From the NCBI RefSeq assembly GCF_019925205.1, contig NC_083560.1, forward strand, positions 22,959,145-23,023,144: DNA of 64,000 nt. The letters are read 5' to 3'. The translations under genes and the position numbers were made by a program. Origin of the DNA: Metopolophium dirhodum. Lineage: Eukaryota > Arthropoda > Insecta > Hemiptera > Aphididae. The notes below the pieces were generated by a model that was not told where the DNA came from, searched no databases, and saw only the letters and a list, made by a program, of their open reading frames with translations. Of the stretch, positions 1 through 12,613 are shown piece by piece (position 1 is the stretch's first letter; every line of letters begins with the position of its first letter).

Positions 1-1319
1 ATACCAATATAGTCCTAGATAATTGTTGTAGCATAATATACTCTAAATGAGACCTGACAATAATAGAAGTAAATAGAAAATTCAGAGTGAATGGATCATT
101 GAAGGAGGAACAATATTACTAAATATTTTAAAGAAATATTATATTAATATGAGAAGAGAACAATTATCGGTTCAGCGTCAAAAGGAATACCATAAGTCTT
201 GAACGAATTCGTACGATAAAAAAATTATATTATTAAGGTTATAAGTAATTTTTTGATATTAATTATTATTAATATTTAAAGAAAGACCATTACATATTTT
301 GCACTAATCATTAAAACTTATCATATTTATATCTATTTCTGGTGATAAATAAATATACCTATAGGAATGTCGTAAAATATAACTAAAATTTAGTTTGATA
401 GTTGGTGATATAGGCTGACATACATTATTGTCTTAGCTCAGAATCCTTTTTCGCATGCAATGATATTTTGTGATTGAATTCAAAGTGTATAACTGTATTA
501 CTTTCGTCACAATAATCGGAAAAGAAATTACTGTGAAAAAATCTTCGGAAACACACCCCCGTGAAGAATAATCCTCAAAGCCACTAACTACTTAGTATTT
601 AAATTATAGAAGACAGTATAGCAACCTAAATTCAATTATATTATAATATAAGGCACATTGGAAAATGAAAAAAAAAACTATAATATATTGTGAGTCAGTA
701 ACACAGTAAGTTAGCTCTCGCTCGCGAAAGTTGTAGGTAAAATTGTTTTAATAAAAATAAATAAAAATAAAAAGATAAATAACTGTAGGTATGTAGATGA
801 TTATAATATATTATAGTCTGTCAGTTAGTCAGTAATAAAAAAATTAAATTAGTATAATATTATTACTAATAATAAATTTAATATTTTTATATTTTTATTA
901 TTATTTTTGACAGCACTGTATCCGACAACTTCCGCAAGCGATTGCTAACTTTGTCTTATACCGAATGACAATATATTATTAATTTTTTATTAAGATAATT
1001 TGAGAATTTTTGTTCCGGAGATTTTAAATTTTAATAATGTTTTACATATTATTTCATTAGGCAACTCAGGGATGGAGCTACCTTTTGCGAGGCACTGGGC
1101 CAAACTTATATTTTAACCAATGACCATAGTCACCTACTCACCTGTAGAGTATAAGCCATAGGTGTAATATTAAAGGTGAAAATTATCAATAAAACAATTT
1201 TAGATTATGAGCAGAGCGAGGCAGCTATAGTGGTTTTATAGCGCTGTTTATTTTTTATTTTTTATAGTGTATACACAATTTATACCAGACGGAGCACTTC
1301 GAATTTAACATATAGTATT
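1..1319. other. AT-rich intergenic DNA
   Basis: No gene seen. A short fragment of the interspersed repeat lies near 430-490 (CTCAGAATC...CAATGATATT). Two short GC-richer patches near 710-730 and 920-950 show no structure. Confidence 0.4.
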
Positions 1320-1720
1320 CTATATTTTAGAAAATTGGATCAAGGTGGTACTTTAGAGAGGGAATTTTTCGATTTTATCAATAGTTATTTATTGCCAAGG
1401 GAAAAATCACCGACAAATTACGAAAAACCGCTAAAAAAGGGACTTTAATTTCTAACGCTTTGTTTATCAACAGTAGAAACGAATAAAAAAAAATACAATA
1501 TTATAATATTAATTCAACTTACAGGCTATAATAAATAATAACAGTATAAAATATTCAGACTGACGAACCGTCTCCGCTCAGAATCGTTTTTCTAATAACA
1601 ATGATATTATATCATTGAATAATTCAATATCAATTATACATTGACCCACTTGTAACCAGCAACTCTACAGCAGAGCGACATCTACTTACCCGATTTTTTT
1701 AATTGACTTCGACATATTAA
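1320..1720 (-). repeat. AT-rich repeat, short-core variant
   Basis: Shares its right end (inverted AGTGGATGTCGCTCTGCTG) with the long repeat family but has a different core, which is also seen at 31143-31665 and 50402-50820 (AAATTGGAT.AAGATGGTA...CAATAGTTATTTA...ACCGCTAAAAA). It is truncated at the left, where the GATTCTGAGCG end is missing. Confidence 0.7.
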
Positions 1721-2356
1721 AGACTTAAGCCCTTCGAAGATGTAGATTCTAGTGACACATATATGATGTTTGTTGGAAAAAAAAATACATTAGCAAAAAT
1801 AAATTTTCAACTTTTTAAAATATGAGACATGTCAAAGTTTCATAAGAACGCAACGTGCTACCAGAAACGGGGTATGGGTTTAATGATCGGAGCAATATTT
1901 TATGAAAGTTGTCGTGTTTTTATACTGATAAAAAAATACACATGTCGAAACTATTACAGTCTTCACTCAGAATTTAATATTAATTGTTAAAAAATAATAT
2001 AGAAATATTATTTGCATGAATAAATATTGGTTTGAGAAAGTGTCGTTCGACCAGCTCAACAAAACCAGGTAATATCAGACTTGTATGATAAGATTTCTAG
2101 GTAAGTGAAATTATTATTTTAGAGTAGGAAAAAATGTTTAGATACCCTTTTATTGATAACTGCCACCTAAAGAGTATTTATCGTACAGCAACCAAAATTC
2201 TATAGCGTATTATAGCGGAGAACAGTATATTATTATACTTAGTGTAATAGCGTTGGATTTTTTTTTAATATCGTTCGTATAAATCGGGTTATTAGTTGAT
2301 GAATATTTAGTTTTTACCGTTTTCTAATTTATGAATAAAAAAATATATTATATACA

Positions 2357-2923
2357 AAAGGCTGTAACTGGTGGGAGGGTGGCCCAGGGGTCCAAGGGTC
2401 CGGATCCCCTCCCAGAAATTTTTAAAAGTAGAAACATCTTAGTGGTGAATATAATTTATTAACTATAATTTGTATTAAAGAACAATTTTTGTATATTTTC
2501 GTTAAAGCAGCTGTAATTTAAAATGAAATAAAATTTATCATTTTATTTTATTTCAACGTCGTAATAAAGATTAGGATAATAGGTAAGGTTAGCCGGTTAG
2601 GTACTAGATACAATAGAAGGTGATTGTCACAGAGAATATAAACTTACATATGAAAGTCGATCGCTGAAAATCCAAATTATTTAACATTAAGAATATAACA
2701 AAATTGTGTGTATTGTAAAACATTCATTTTACTGCTGTTCGTGCTGACGTTAACTTTATAAAATGAGTAAAAGAACCAAATTCAAAATTTTTTTACAAAG
2801 CGTCAAAATTTTGATAAGAATCAAATTTTATATTTTTAACGTAAAAATGACAAGTGTTTAGTATCTATATTTTAAAAAATTTTGGACCCCCCCCCCTAAT
2901 TTTTTTTTCCAGTTACGGCCTTG
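2357..2923. mobile_element. MITE with 10-bp target duplication (Mutator-like)
   Basis: Ends AAAGGCTGTAACTGG and, inverted, CAAGGCCGTAACTGG, each followed inward by a G-rich block and GGGTCCAA. The exact direct repeat ATTATATACA flanks it (2347-2356 and 2924-2933). A 9-10-bp duplication points to the Mutator-like superfamily. The 567-bp interior has no gene. Confidence 0.7.
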
Positions 2924-3279
2924 ATTATATACATATATATTTACACAATATACAGTTCAAGGTATTTTGTGTGTACGCGATCGGAGGGTATTTAAAATCA
3001 TTGAACTAGAAGTACCTATTTGACGATAAAATGTATTCAATATTTTAACGATATTATTGCAAGCTTCTCTTTAAACAGCTCAGAAGACAGAAAAACAATT
3101 GAGAATCTTCGACTTCAAATGTTGGCTGTTATAGTTAAAACATCAGAAAAAACATATTGATTTTGTAATAGACATCAATAAAAAACGTGTGTTTAAAACA
3201 ATATTTTTAGTAAATTTTAAATTAAAATAATCCACGGATTTTTTCTACTTTGTGGAATACTTTTAGATACCGAGTAGAG

Positions 3280-4145
3280 TGGTGAATGTATTAATTTTAC
3301 TATGGCGTGTGTGTGAGTGTGTGTGTTTGTGTACACGATAAGTAGTCGAAATAATGCTTTGATTTTCAACTTCAGTATCTTTTTCGATGGGAAAGTGAAC
3401 TAGTTGGTGCATTGGGGAGGTAAAAATGTATATGAAATTTTGTATGAATGTTTATATTACCGTTTTCTATACACCATAAAACTTTAAAAATATTTTGACT
3501 TGTTTTGAGCTGTTTACGGATATTTTCAGTTTCCAATTTTATTCGTTATGGAAAAAAGGTGGAATATTTAATACAAGACTGCTAATATATTGTTACTATG
3601 GTAGTTGAAAAATATTAAAATTAATTCATAATCACAAATATTTTTTAGAAGTATTTTAAGTTCAAATGTTGGCAAAATACGTAAGAATCACGAAAATGTG
3701 CAAATTATTTTGAGTTTGAAATTCATAAAATTGTATATTTTTAAATCTGAGATTTTAAAATGTAATACAAGGTTCCTCATAAGTTTGTCTATCTTTATCA
3801 AAAAAATTATGTCTGTAAGAAAGTCAAATTACATTTTTATGAGCGTTTGGAGTTCAAATTTTTACAACATTGGATATTCACTCGATTTCTCAAGTATCGA
3901 TTTTCTTATTTTGTTGTAATTTAAAAACGAATAACTGTAATTACTTGAAATTTAAACCATATGTTTATTTTATAAATTATAGTAAATGCAATTTTATTTG
4001 TTACGTTACAAAACGTGAAAATTTAATAGAAGGCTCCCTGATGTATTGTTACAATAGCAGCTAAAAATATTAAAAATACGTATGCACAATTTTTTTTTAC
4101 AAGTATTTAAAGTTGGAATTATTATAAAATTTATCAAATTTAAAA
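3280..4145 (-). repeat. AT-rich interspersed repeat, long-core, inverted copy
   Basis: Reads, in reverse, from the tail of the family (TCGATGGGAAAGTGAA.TAGTTGG) towards its middle, with the shared blocks CATAAGTTTGTCTA, TTTTACAACATT.GATATTCACTCGATTTC and GAAAATTTAATA.AAGGCTCC. No coding potential. It stops where the forward copy at 4150 begins. Confidence 0.75.
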
Positions 4146-4149
4146 CTAA

Positions 4150-5475
4150 AAAAGGGGTACGGGGATGTCACTCTGCTGTACAGTAGGTTACAAGTGGGTT
4201 ACTGTAATGGATGGTGTTAAATTTGAATTCAATGATAAAATATCATTGCATCATAAAAACGATTCTGAGCGAAAAGAGTCAGTATTACTATGATATTACT
4301 AAGTGTATTTGATGATATTATTGTGAATAAAGTAATTTATATATAACCTATTAACGTGAACCCTTGTTTTAAATTTTCAATCCTTAGCTATAAAAATTTG
4401 AACTTTAAATGTTTATAAAAATAATCACGCCTATGTGTTTCTAATATTTTTGTACTGCTATTGAAACAATATATCAGGAGCCTTGCATTAAATTTTCACG
4501 CTTTTTTACCCAACAAATAAAATTTTATTGATATTTATAGAAAAAAAAAACTAAAAAAATTGAAAACTGACAATGTACGTAAACAGCTCAAAAAGAGTCA
4601 AATTATTTTCAAAATTGTATGGTGTATAGAAAATTTTAATATAAACATTCAGTGAAAATTTTGAGTATCTACAGTCATACGTTTTTTAATTACAACAAAA
4701 TAAGAAAATCGTTACATGAGAAATCGAGTGAATATTAAATGTTGTAAAAATATGAATTTCAAACGCTCATAAAAATTAAATTTGACTTCCTTGTATACAT
4801 TTTTTTTTTGATAAAGTTAGACAAACTTATGAGGAAACATATATTACATTTATAAATCTTAGATTGAAAAGGAAAATATTTTATGAATTTCTAACTCAAA
4901 ATAATTTGTAAATTTTCGTCATTTTTACGTATTTTATCAATATTTGAACTTAAAATGCTTATAAAAAAAAATGTGACAGGATTTTTAATTTTTTTATCTG
5001 TTTTTGAAACAATTTATTAGGAGACTTGCATTAAATTTTCAAGCTTTTTAACCAACAAATAATTTTAGTGATATTTATAGAAAAAAAATAAAATAAATGG
5101 AAACTGAAAATGTCGATAAAGAGTTATTCTTTAGACAAAATAAGTCAAAATATTTGGAAAATGTTATGATGTATTTAAAATGATAATATAAACATTCAGT
5201 TAAAATTTCATGTACCCACGGTAATTTGTTTAGGAGTAGCACCAAAAACCAAAATCAAAACAAATTTTGCGTACGAATTCCTGTTTTTTCTTAAATTTTC
5301 TTTTGTTTTACAAAGTACCAACTAGATTCACTTTCCTATCAAAAAAGATACTGCTGAAGAAAATCCAAGCACTTTTACTGTCCTAAAAGGTGATGACAGA
5401 CACAAAAATTAAAAAATTAAAAACACACATCATTGTAAAATCAATACATTCATCGTTCCACTCAGAATCTAAAAA
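4150..5475 (+). repeat. AT-rich interspersed repeat, long-core, near-complete copy
   Basis: Starts at the head (GATGTCACTCTGCTGTACAG), then AACGATTCTGAGCG, TGAATAAAGTAATTTATATA, two internal cycles of the ~600-bp unit (CAGCTCAAAA...ATGGTGTATAGAAAAT...AACATTCAGT), and ends at CACTCAGAATCTAAAA. It is non-coding and has no autonomous partner in the window. Confidence 0.8.
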
Positions 5476-5489
5476 TGATCTTTTAGTTA

Positions 5490-5760
5490 AGCTTATAAAA
5501 TGTTGATGTTTTATATGTTAGGATTGAAAATTTAAAAAAGGTTCCACGTAAATAGTTAAATAAATGTCTTTACTCGCAATAATTTATTCATCAATTAATA
5601 TACTTAGTAATATATCATAAGCTTACTGACCGTCTTCGCTCAATATCGTTTTTCTTATACAATGATATTATATATCATTGAATTCAAGTTTAATACAATC
5701 CATTACAGTGATCCACTTATAACCTACTGTACAGCAGAGTGACATCCACTTGCCCACATT
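5490..5760 (-). repeat. AT-rich interspersed repeat, head fragment, inverted
   Basis: Inverted head only (CTACTGTACAGCAGAGTGACATCCACTTGCCCAC at 5722-5756, with intervening TTCGCTCAATATCG). It abuts the tail of the forward copy, giving an inverted pair. Confidence 0.75.
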
Positions 5761-6080
5761 TTTTGTTGTTGTTGAAAATCAAAAACCAAATTTAAAAACC
5801 AAAAACGATGGCATCCAAAAAAATTGGACCAATTGATGCTGACAAGTCTCCATAACTGAAAATAAGCACGACCCCCCCCCCCCCCATTTTTTGATTGCAC
5901 CACCGTTCTCAGCGTCAAAATCTTTAACCAATCTATAATAATTGACCATTCTAGTTTATAAGGCTTCATTAAACATGTAAAAAAACACATCGTTTAAACG
6001 CCGTTTTTTTTTGTTTTTTTCCAACCCGGCTCGTTACTGGTTAGTGGTTAGCACACAAATCCTCAGATAATACTGATAAT

Positions 6081-7799
6081 CAGGGCTTGAAACCGATTTC
6101 AAAACCGGTTTCAGAAATCGGTATAAACCGTTAAAAAACCGAAACCGAAATCAAAATCGAAAACGAAACCGAAAAAAATTGGATACCGGTATTAAAGTCA
6201 AAACCGAAATCGAAAAAAATTGGATACCGGTATTATAATCTAAAACCGAAACCGAAAAAAATTGGATACCGGTATTAAAGTCAAAACCGAAATCGGAAAA
6301 AATTGGATACCGGTATTATAATTTAAAACCGAAACCGCAAAAAATTGGATACCGATATTAAATATAAATTCAAAACCGAAATCGGAAAAAATTGGAAACC
6401 GTTGTTATAACTTATAACTCAATTTTTTTAATTTTAATATTTTAAATAATGCTTTTTTTTTGAATTAACGTAAATTATTTTAAAATGTACGTAAATACGT
6501 AAATTGCATTGATACACCCATGGGATTATGATTAAAATGTTGATATTTAACTTGATAACCATTTCATTATTTGAAAAATTATTATAGTTGTTTTATACTT
6601 TTATTATAATAGTAATGAATAATAAATAATATTAATAATAGATATTAATTATTTATTGGGCAGCACATTTGACAGATGACGGCCCGTATATGGGTCTATT
6701 AATTTATTAGATTGTTATTTAATAGTATTAAGCTATTAAATACTGAATAGTACAATACTATTATAATCAAACTATAAAATATAAATAATAAGAAAATCAT
6801 ATAATAATTACTGCTAGAACCAATTATTTATAGAGGTACAATACCAGGAAAAACTGAAAATAGCACAGCTTTTAATTTGTGTGAGTGATCGTACGACCAT
6901 CACCGCTACTGCAGTCTGTAGGCCGTGGGGAGCAGAGACAATAATAATAATTAATAACACTAATATAAAAATAAATTTAAAATATATAATATTGTTTAAG
7001 AATTATTTAGTTATTAAAAATAACTGTATTTTTAATTTTTCCCTAGTGCCCATACACTGTATAGTGTACCTATATAATATATATTTCGATATAGAATATT
7101 TTGAAATTTTCGTACTGTGTTTGCAGTAGTGCAGTCAGCGTGTTTGTCGTTCATTATAGTGTAGTTCCTTATCGGTTTACTTTTTTTATGTACAACTTGC
7201 AACTTTATAATTACGAGTCCATCCACGACAAATACTTTTTCAATTTTATTTTTACTAAATGATTTATTTACTATAAATAAAGATACCTATTACCTACATC
7301 AGGTTGTTTCATTAATTACATAAGAAATCATGGGTAGAAAGAATACCAATCCTGTTGGCCGTTTATTTTTCACTTTTAATAATGAAACAAATGAGTCCAA
7401 ATGTACTGTTGAAGGATGTATAAAACCTATTTTACAAAATCACTCCTATTGAAATATTGCTCTTATTTTTATCAAAAATTAAAAATCATATTAAGTATTT
7501 AACTATTTAAGTATAATAAAACTATTTATAATTATAACTTAAAGTCTGCTTTAAATCCGTTTTTAAAAATGTAGAAACCAGCATACAAAACCGAAATCAA
7601 AACCAAAATTTCCCATATCGATATTGAAAAATTGAAACCGAAACCGAAATTTCCTAATACCGGTATTGGAAAGTTGAAACCGAAACCGAAATTTCGTAAT
7701 ACCGGTATTGAAAAATTGAAACCGAAATCGAAAAAATTAGAAACTGGTATCCAAAATCGAAACCGAAATCGAAATTTTTTCAATCGGTTTCAAGCCCTG
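6081..7799 (+). mobile_element. Non-autonomous hAT transposon
   Basis: Terminal inverted repeats begin CAGGGCTTGAAACCGATT at both ends and are flanked by an exact 8-bp duplication CTGATAAT (6073-6080 and 7800-7807), diagnostic of hAT. Both subterminal regions (6095-6410 and 7575-7780) are built from degenerate tandem copies of AACCGAAA / TTGGATACCGGTATT. The transposase is gone except for a BED-finger fragment at 7330-7452. Confidence 0.9.
7330..7452 (+). pseudogene. BED zinc-finger remnant of hAT transposase
   Basis: Forty codons from ATG to TGA: MGRKNTNPVGRLFFTF, then KCTVEGC with the two zinc-binding cysteines and the start of the histidine half. This is the N-terminal BED finger of hAT transposases. 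The frame is cut by a stop where the helix would follow, and no catalytic domain is left in the element. Confidence 0.7.
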
Positions 7800-8077
7800 C
7801 TGATAATAGGTATGTTAAATGGTATGTATACCTAGGTAGTTATCGTAGTGATGCCGGCACATGTAATCAGAAGCGGGGACGACTGATATGACGATGTGAC
7901 AGCTGCTCGCGAGTATTTGTCAATACAAATTAAATTTAAAACTCTTCCAAGATTCGGGGGTTTTCATACCGTGCTGTATGCCGTACCGAACACAAACATT
8001 TTTAATATGATATTATCCTGTTGTTTGGTTTCATTACAAGATTTCCATACAAATTATTTTTCAATATAAATTTTAAG

Positions 8078-8268
8078 GCACCAACACCTGGACGTAAAGG
8101 TGGAAAACCATCAAATTATATTCCTCGATATGGTGGTGCAATTACTTAGTTCCACAAGAAAAACAAACAAGATGCGCAGAATGGCATAAGAAAACTACAT
8201 ACTTCAAGATGTACAATGTGAGATTTTGGAGTTCATTTGAAATGCAGTATACAGTTTCATATAATAAA
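8078..8268 (+). pseudogene. piggyBac transposase C-terminal relic
   Basis: Frame pieces read TPGRKGGKPSNYIPR, then LVPQEKQTRCAEWHKKTTYFK in another frame, then CTM-stop-DFGVHLKCSIQFH. Together they match the end of piggyBac-type transposases: a proline/glycine linker followed by the cysteine-rich RING-like C-terminal domain (C-x2-C ... C-x2-C ... C ... H). At least two frameshifts and one stop break it. No TTAA-flanked ends were found around it. Confidence 0.55.
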
Positions 8269-8838
8269 AAGATAATGATTTTTTTTAAACAATTTAATAA
8301 GCTAGGTATCAATTTTTAAGTATAGACATTTGTAATAACCATGTTCAATTATAATTAAAAGAGTACTATTTTTTTTTATACATCATAACATTATACCTTA
8401 TTTCTACACTGTCCTACATATTGGACACATTTTATCTACCGAATTATGAGCAAACAAATTTATTTTACATTTTTTTTTGGTTTCCCGAGACCAAAAGTAG
8501 TAGGAATAACTTAGAAAAAGGTAAATTAATAAAATTGTTGAACATGAATGAGTTAAGCGCGAGGCCCTGGACAAATGCCTCGTTTTGCCCCCCCCCCCCC
8601 CCCAACACTGTCCATGGCACCTATATACTCTACCACAGTGAATAACTTACTGTTATTATAATGGATTAAACAATTAAAAATATAACTTTTAATAATATTA
8701 TATATTTTTTATATGCGTTACGTGTTGTCTAGTGCTAGACTGTTCCCGAAATGGAGTACGACGTTTAATTGTTTTTTCAAATTTTATGAATTCTGTACGT
8801 GGGATCATTACACACCAGTTTAAGTTAAAGTTCAATAG

Positions 8839-8869
<31 letters not shown>

Positions 8870-9459
8870 ATAAAGATTGTAAATCAATCGAGTGCAAAAT
8901 CAAAGCTAAAAAGTTTTAATTTTCTTAGAGATAAATATAATAGTGTTGAAAATGTTATGATATCGTACACGATTTCCCCTACAGCTGAGTTGTGTTACTT
9001 TTCCCCATTTGTCTTTCTTTCTATAATATTATTTAGTTATTGCTAGTGTTACTACCTACTGCAGCAGTAGATGGTAATTCGATAAAATATGCATTTTTAA
9101 TAAAATTATAAACAACAATTTATTACACTACCTATTATTAGTTCAGATTAGTATTGATTAGAAATTAAAAAATACACATATTTTCATAAAATATTAGGTA
9201 TTGCCATAGGAACATTTTTATAGGATAGCTATAAAATGAAATGAAATATAAAAATGTTAAATATGCATGAAAAAAAAAAACGTTAAACATGAATAAAAAA
9301 TGTTGTCAATATACGAAAAATAAAACGCAGAAAATAAGACACGCGTGTGCATTTAAATATTATATATAATGTTATGTCTGTAAAAAGCACACTGGATGGA
9401 TAAACACCGACAGGCATTTTTTGTCATTCGATTTGAAAAAAAAAATTGTTAAACGAAGC

Positions 9460-9960
9460 AATGAAACATTTTTATTTCTAATACCGAAAGTAAACAATTT
9501 TAAATTTTATATTACTTAATAACAGTGAATTTGTAAATCTAATTTTTAGACAAATTTTGGTGGTAGTCTAAACCTACGTATAATAAATGAAATTGTGCAG
9601 TCCCGCAAAAGAGAATTATTTTAAATTTGATAAAATATATTTTTTGGACCGTAACTTGTTTAAAACAAAAAAGTCGAAGCCCATTTTTTTTAGGGCGTTA
9701 CGCATTTAGGCCAGGCTGTCAGCCCTAATTATAACCAACATAATATATTTTACAGGGAGTTACAGAAACATCTAATAAATTAAATATTATTTGTTCTAAT
9801 TTCTTGAAAAAATTCAAAATAGCTTAAAAATTGTTTATACACATTTTAACGATAAAAAAGTTTATTCAAGTCAAGTAGTTAATTTTTTAAAATATCTATA
9901 TTTTTTTAGAGTTAATTAATTTGTAACGTTATTTATGTATATATTATAGTATTATATACT
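9460..9960 (+). repeat. Mariner-like MITE relative, degraded copy
   Basis: About 500 bp repeated at 10528-11050 in direct orientation (TTTTTATTTCTAATACCGAAAGTAAAC, CAGTCCCGCAAAAG.GAATTATTTTAAATTTGATAAAATATA in segments, AAGTTTATTCAAGTCAAGTAGTT). The second copy is linked to sequence resembling the MITE at 17502-17962. No ends are intact. Confidence 0.55.
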
Positions 9961-10429
9961 TTTTTTTTTTTTAAAAAAATCGTTTATTTAAATGAATATT
10001 TACAATCTGTACTAGGGGGCACAATAAGTAAAATGTTTAGCATAATGATGAAAAGGAAAGTGAAAGACATGAAGGAGCTTCACATTAGAAGCACCTAAAG
10101 TATTATATACTTATAACTTTGTTTTAAATTATTCTGTTTAGACATTATTTTACAAAAACAAAAATGTTCCATACACGATAGAGTCTATGAGCATCCATCA
10201 TCACAGGATTTAATTTTCGATGATTTTCTTTTCTAAATGACACGACAGATTTAGTAATAATTATGACAATATTTGTACACAACAACCTATTATTTTAAAA
10301 TTGGCACCAACATTTTTAAGGGACTTTTTTTCCCACTCCAGATTTTTATAAACTATTTGTACGTATTTTTTTGGTACAACTATCGCTTACACCAGTCAAG
10401 TTTCTGTATGTCTTACAGAGTGTAAAAGA

Positions 10430-11110
10430 AAGACACGACAAATTCAATAACTTTTGTTCTAATCAATATTAAAACATTTTTTTTTTTATAATTTATAAGC
10501 GCTTGTGCGACAGCTATAGCATACACTTTTTATTTCTAATACCGAAAGTAAACAATTTTAAATTGTATTACTTACATTTTCTTGGAAAAATTAAAAACAG
10601 CGAAATGTAAATCTAATTTTTAGACAAATTTTGATGATAGTCTAAATCCACGCATATAAATAAAATTGTGCAGTCCCGCAAAAGGGAATTATTTTAAATT
10701 TGATAAAATATAATTTTTGAATAAAACTTGTGTAAAATAAAAAAGGCGAAGCACATTATTTTTTTTTTCAGGGTATTACGCATTTAGGTCAGGCTGCCAG
10801 TTATAACCAGCATAATATTATATATTATAAAACGAATAACAGAAAAATCTGATAAATTAAATATAATTTGTTCGAATTTCTTGGAAAAATTTAAAATAGC
10901 TTAAAAATCTAATTTGTATACTCATTTTGACAGTAAAAAGTTTATTCAAGTCAAGTAGTTTATTTTTAAAAAATATATATTTTTTTGGAGTAAATTAATT
11001 TGAAACATTATTTATGTATAATATATACTATATAGTATTAAATACTTAAAATTTTTTTCAAATTATTCTTTTTAGAAATTTCCTGATTTAAGTATATTTC
11101 CTAAAACATT
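10430..11110 (+). repeat. Mariner-like MITE relative, second copy
   Basis: Shows the ACTTTTGTTCTAATCAATATTAAA start region also found in the 17.5-kb MITE and the same body as 9460-9960. Contains no gene. Confidence 0.55.
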
Positions 11111-11129
11111 CATTATCTATATAATTTCG

Positions 11130-11714
11130 ATGATTTTTGTCATGATATTATGTCTAACTATAGTATCAATTTTTTTCACGTTTTCTGTAAACATGCATAA
11201 TGGAGACAATTATGATAGATCGGCTATGACAACGTTACGCGGTCCGGATATAACTATCAAACGCGCATCGATAAGCTCGGCGTCATCAGATATATCACCC
11301 ATCAAAAAAATTAAAATTCCGTTAAGCAGCAGGTCATCATCACCACACACAACGACCCCTACTACGGAATTAACACGTACTCATACGGTACACACCCATA
11401 GCACAGAGGTAACCGAAACGGATGCTCTGGTAATGGCGGTGCAAACCGCACCCCATAGTACCGATAACGTGGTTAAGAACCAGTTACCCAGCTATACATC
11501 ACAACCACCGTTGAATAACGCTAAACGTGTATGCCCCGACAAAATTCCGACCCCCGCGGTCGAACTCGAATTTAGGTCAGGCCCCGTAACAGCTCTACTC
11601 GACTCACAAGCACAAAAATCGTATGTAAGCCCGAACATAGCACATAAATATGGCACTGAAGACATGGAGGTCAGCCTCATGTACTTCAGTCCCCCCCACG
11701 TCCCCCCAACATGA
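11130..11714 (+). pseudogene. gag/protease remnant of an LTR retrotransposon
   Basis: A 194-codon frame of unusually high GC for this window. The likely true start is the internal Met near 11193. It is Ser/Thr/Pro-rich and low in structure up to about residue 140, like the disordered end of some Gag proteins. It then shows VELEFRSGPVTALLDSQAQKSYVSPNIAHKYG in segments, matching the flap-to-active-site region of Gypsy retropepsins (xALLDTGAxxSxV). The active-site triad DTG is replaced by DSQ, so it would not be an active protease. The stop at 11712 falls where protease should continue. A polypurine tract and 3' LTR follow, so pol was deleted. Confidence 0.55.
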
Positions 11715-11852
11715 CTAGACACCACCAGGGCCACGTTCGCTGAACACAGCTGGAAAAGCGTACCCACGGACAGGTGTCTACCACAACCACCCTCCACACA
11801 CACCCTTTGACAACACCGGCAACGGCCGGAACACCACCGCCGTTGGCAGTTT

Positions 11853-12310
11853 GGGGGGGGGGGGAGTATGACGCGGTCCCGCGTATTAGCTGTTTGAATC
11901 CAAATAGCCTTTTACGCGGAAAGCCGCGCAACACTTCTCAAACAAACCGCCAATCGACGACGGACGACGCCGGCGCGCGACACCCGCGCCGTGAACCGTC
12001 GGCCGGCCGTTGGGTGAACCGGATTGTAATGTCATCAGTAGTTTTTCATCGACGACCCGCACGAGACGGACACCTACTACACGTCCCCGGCCAATCGTCT
12101 TTTCTTTTTTTTATTTTTCGTTTTTCTCTCTCGTTAAAACGGTTACCGACAGGGCAAATAACCCTGGCCATACTCGCCTTGTTTTTTTTATCCATTCAAT
12201 AAAGTTAACCATCGCATTTCAAAAGTTGTGTTTTTCTTTTTGTCGTATACACTTGGTTACCTCAACATCACCTCACCCACGCGGCACGTGAGGTCCGCAT
12301 CAAACGTTAC
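11853..12310 (+). repeat. Polypurine tract and 3' LTR of the gag/protease remnant
   Basis: A run of about 12 G followed by AG (11853-11866) is a typical polypurine tract. The LTR would begin at TATGACGCGG (11867). It contains an AATAAA at 12199-12204 followed by a T-rich stretch, as expected for the R/U5 poly(A) region. The right border is not certain; no partner LTR or target duplication is visible in the window. GC content is high (about 55% at 11870-12080). Confidence 0.55.
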
Positions 12311-12613
12311 CACTTACCGCACTGTTTTCTATAGCTACTGCTGGTTTTATAACATAACCAATTTTACGTATTTTTGAATCAGAATGAGAAGTTTTTATTT
12401 TGCATTTCTTGACAATTTTCAAGACTTTAAAATTTTTTAGTGCATTTTAGGGTTTTTACAGCAGTTACACTTGGGTAAATTTGTTTATATTTAAATTTCT
12501 ATTCAAATTTTTACTTGAAAAAAAAATGACTTTGTAACGTGCTAACCAGGTTAATCGGATATTATTTAATATTTCGTAATATTTGTAATGGATTTTGTTG
12601 TTGTATTATTTGC

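Noticed and set aside
11774..12202. 142-codon plus-strand frame across the polypurine tract
   Set aside because: Runs through the polypurine tract and LTR; GC-rich LTR sequence keeps several frames open at once.
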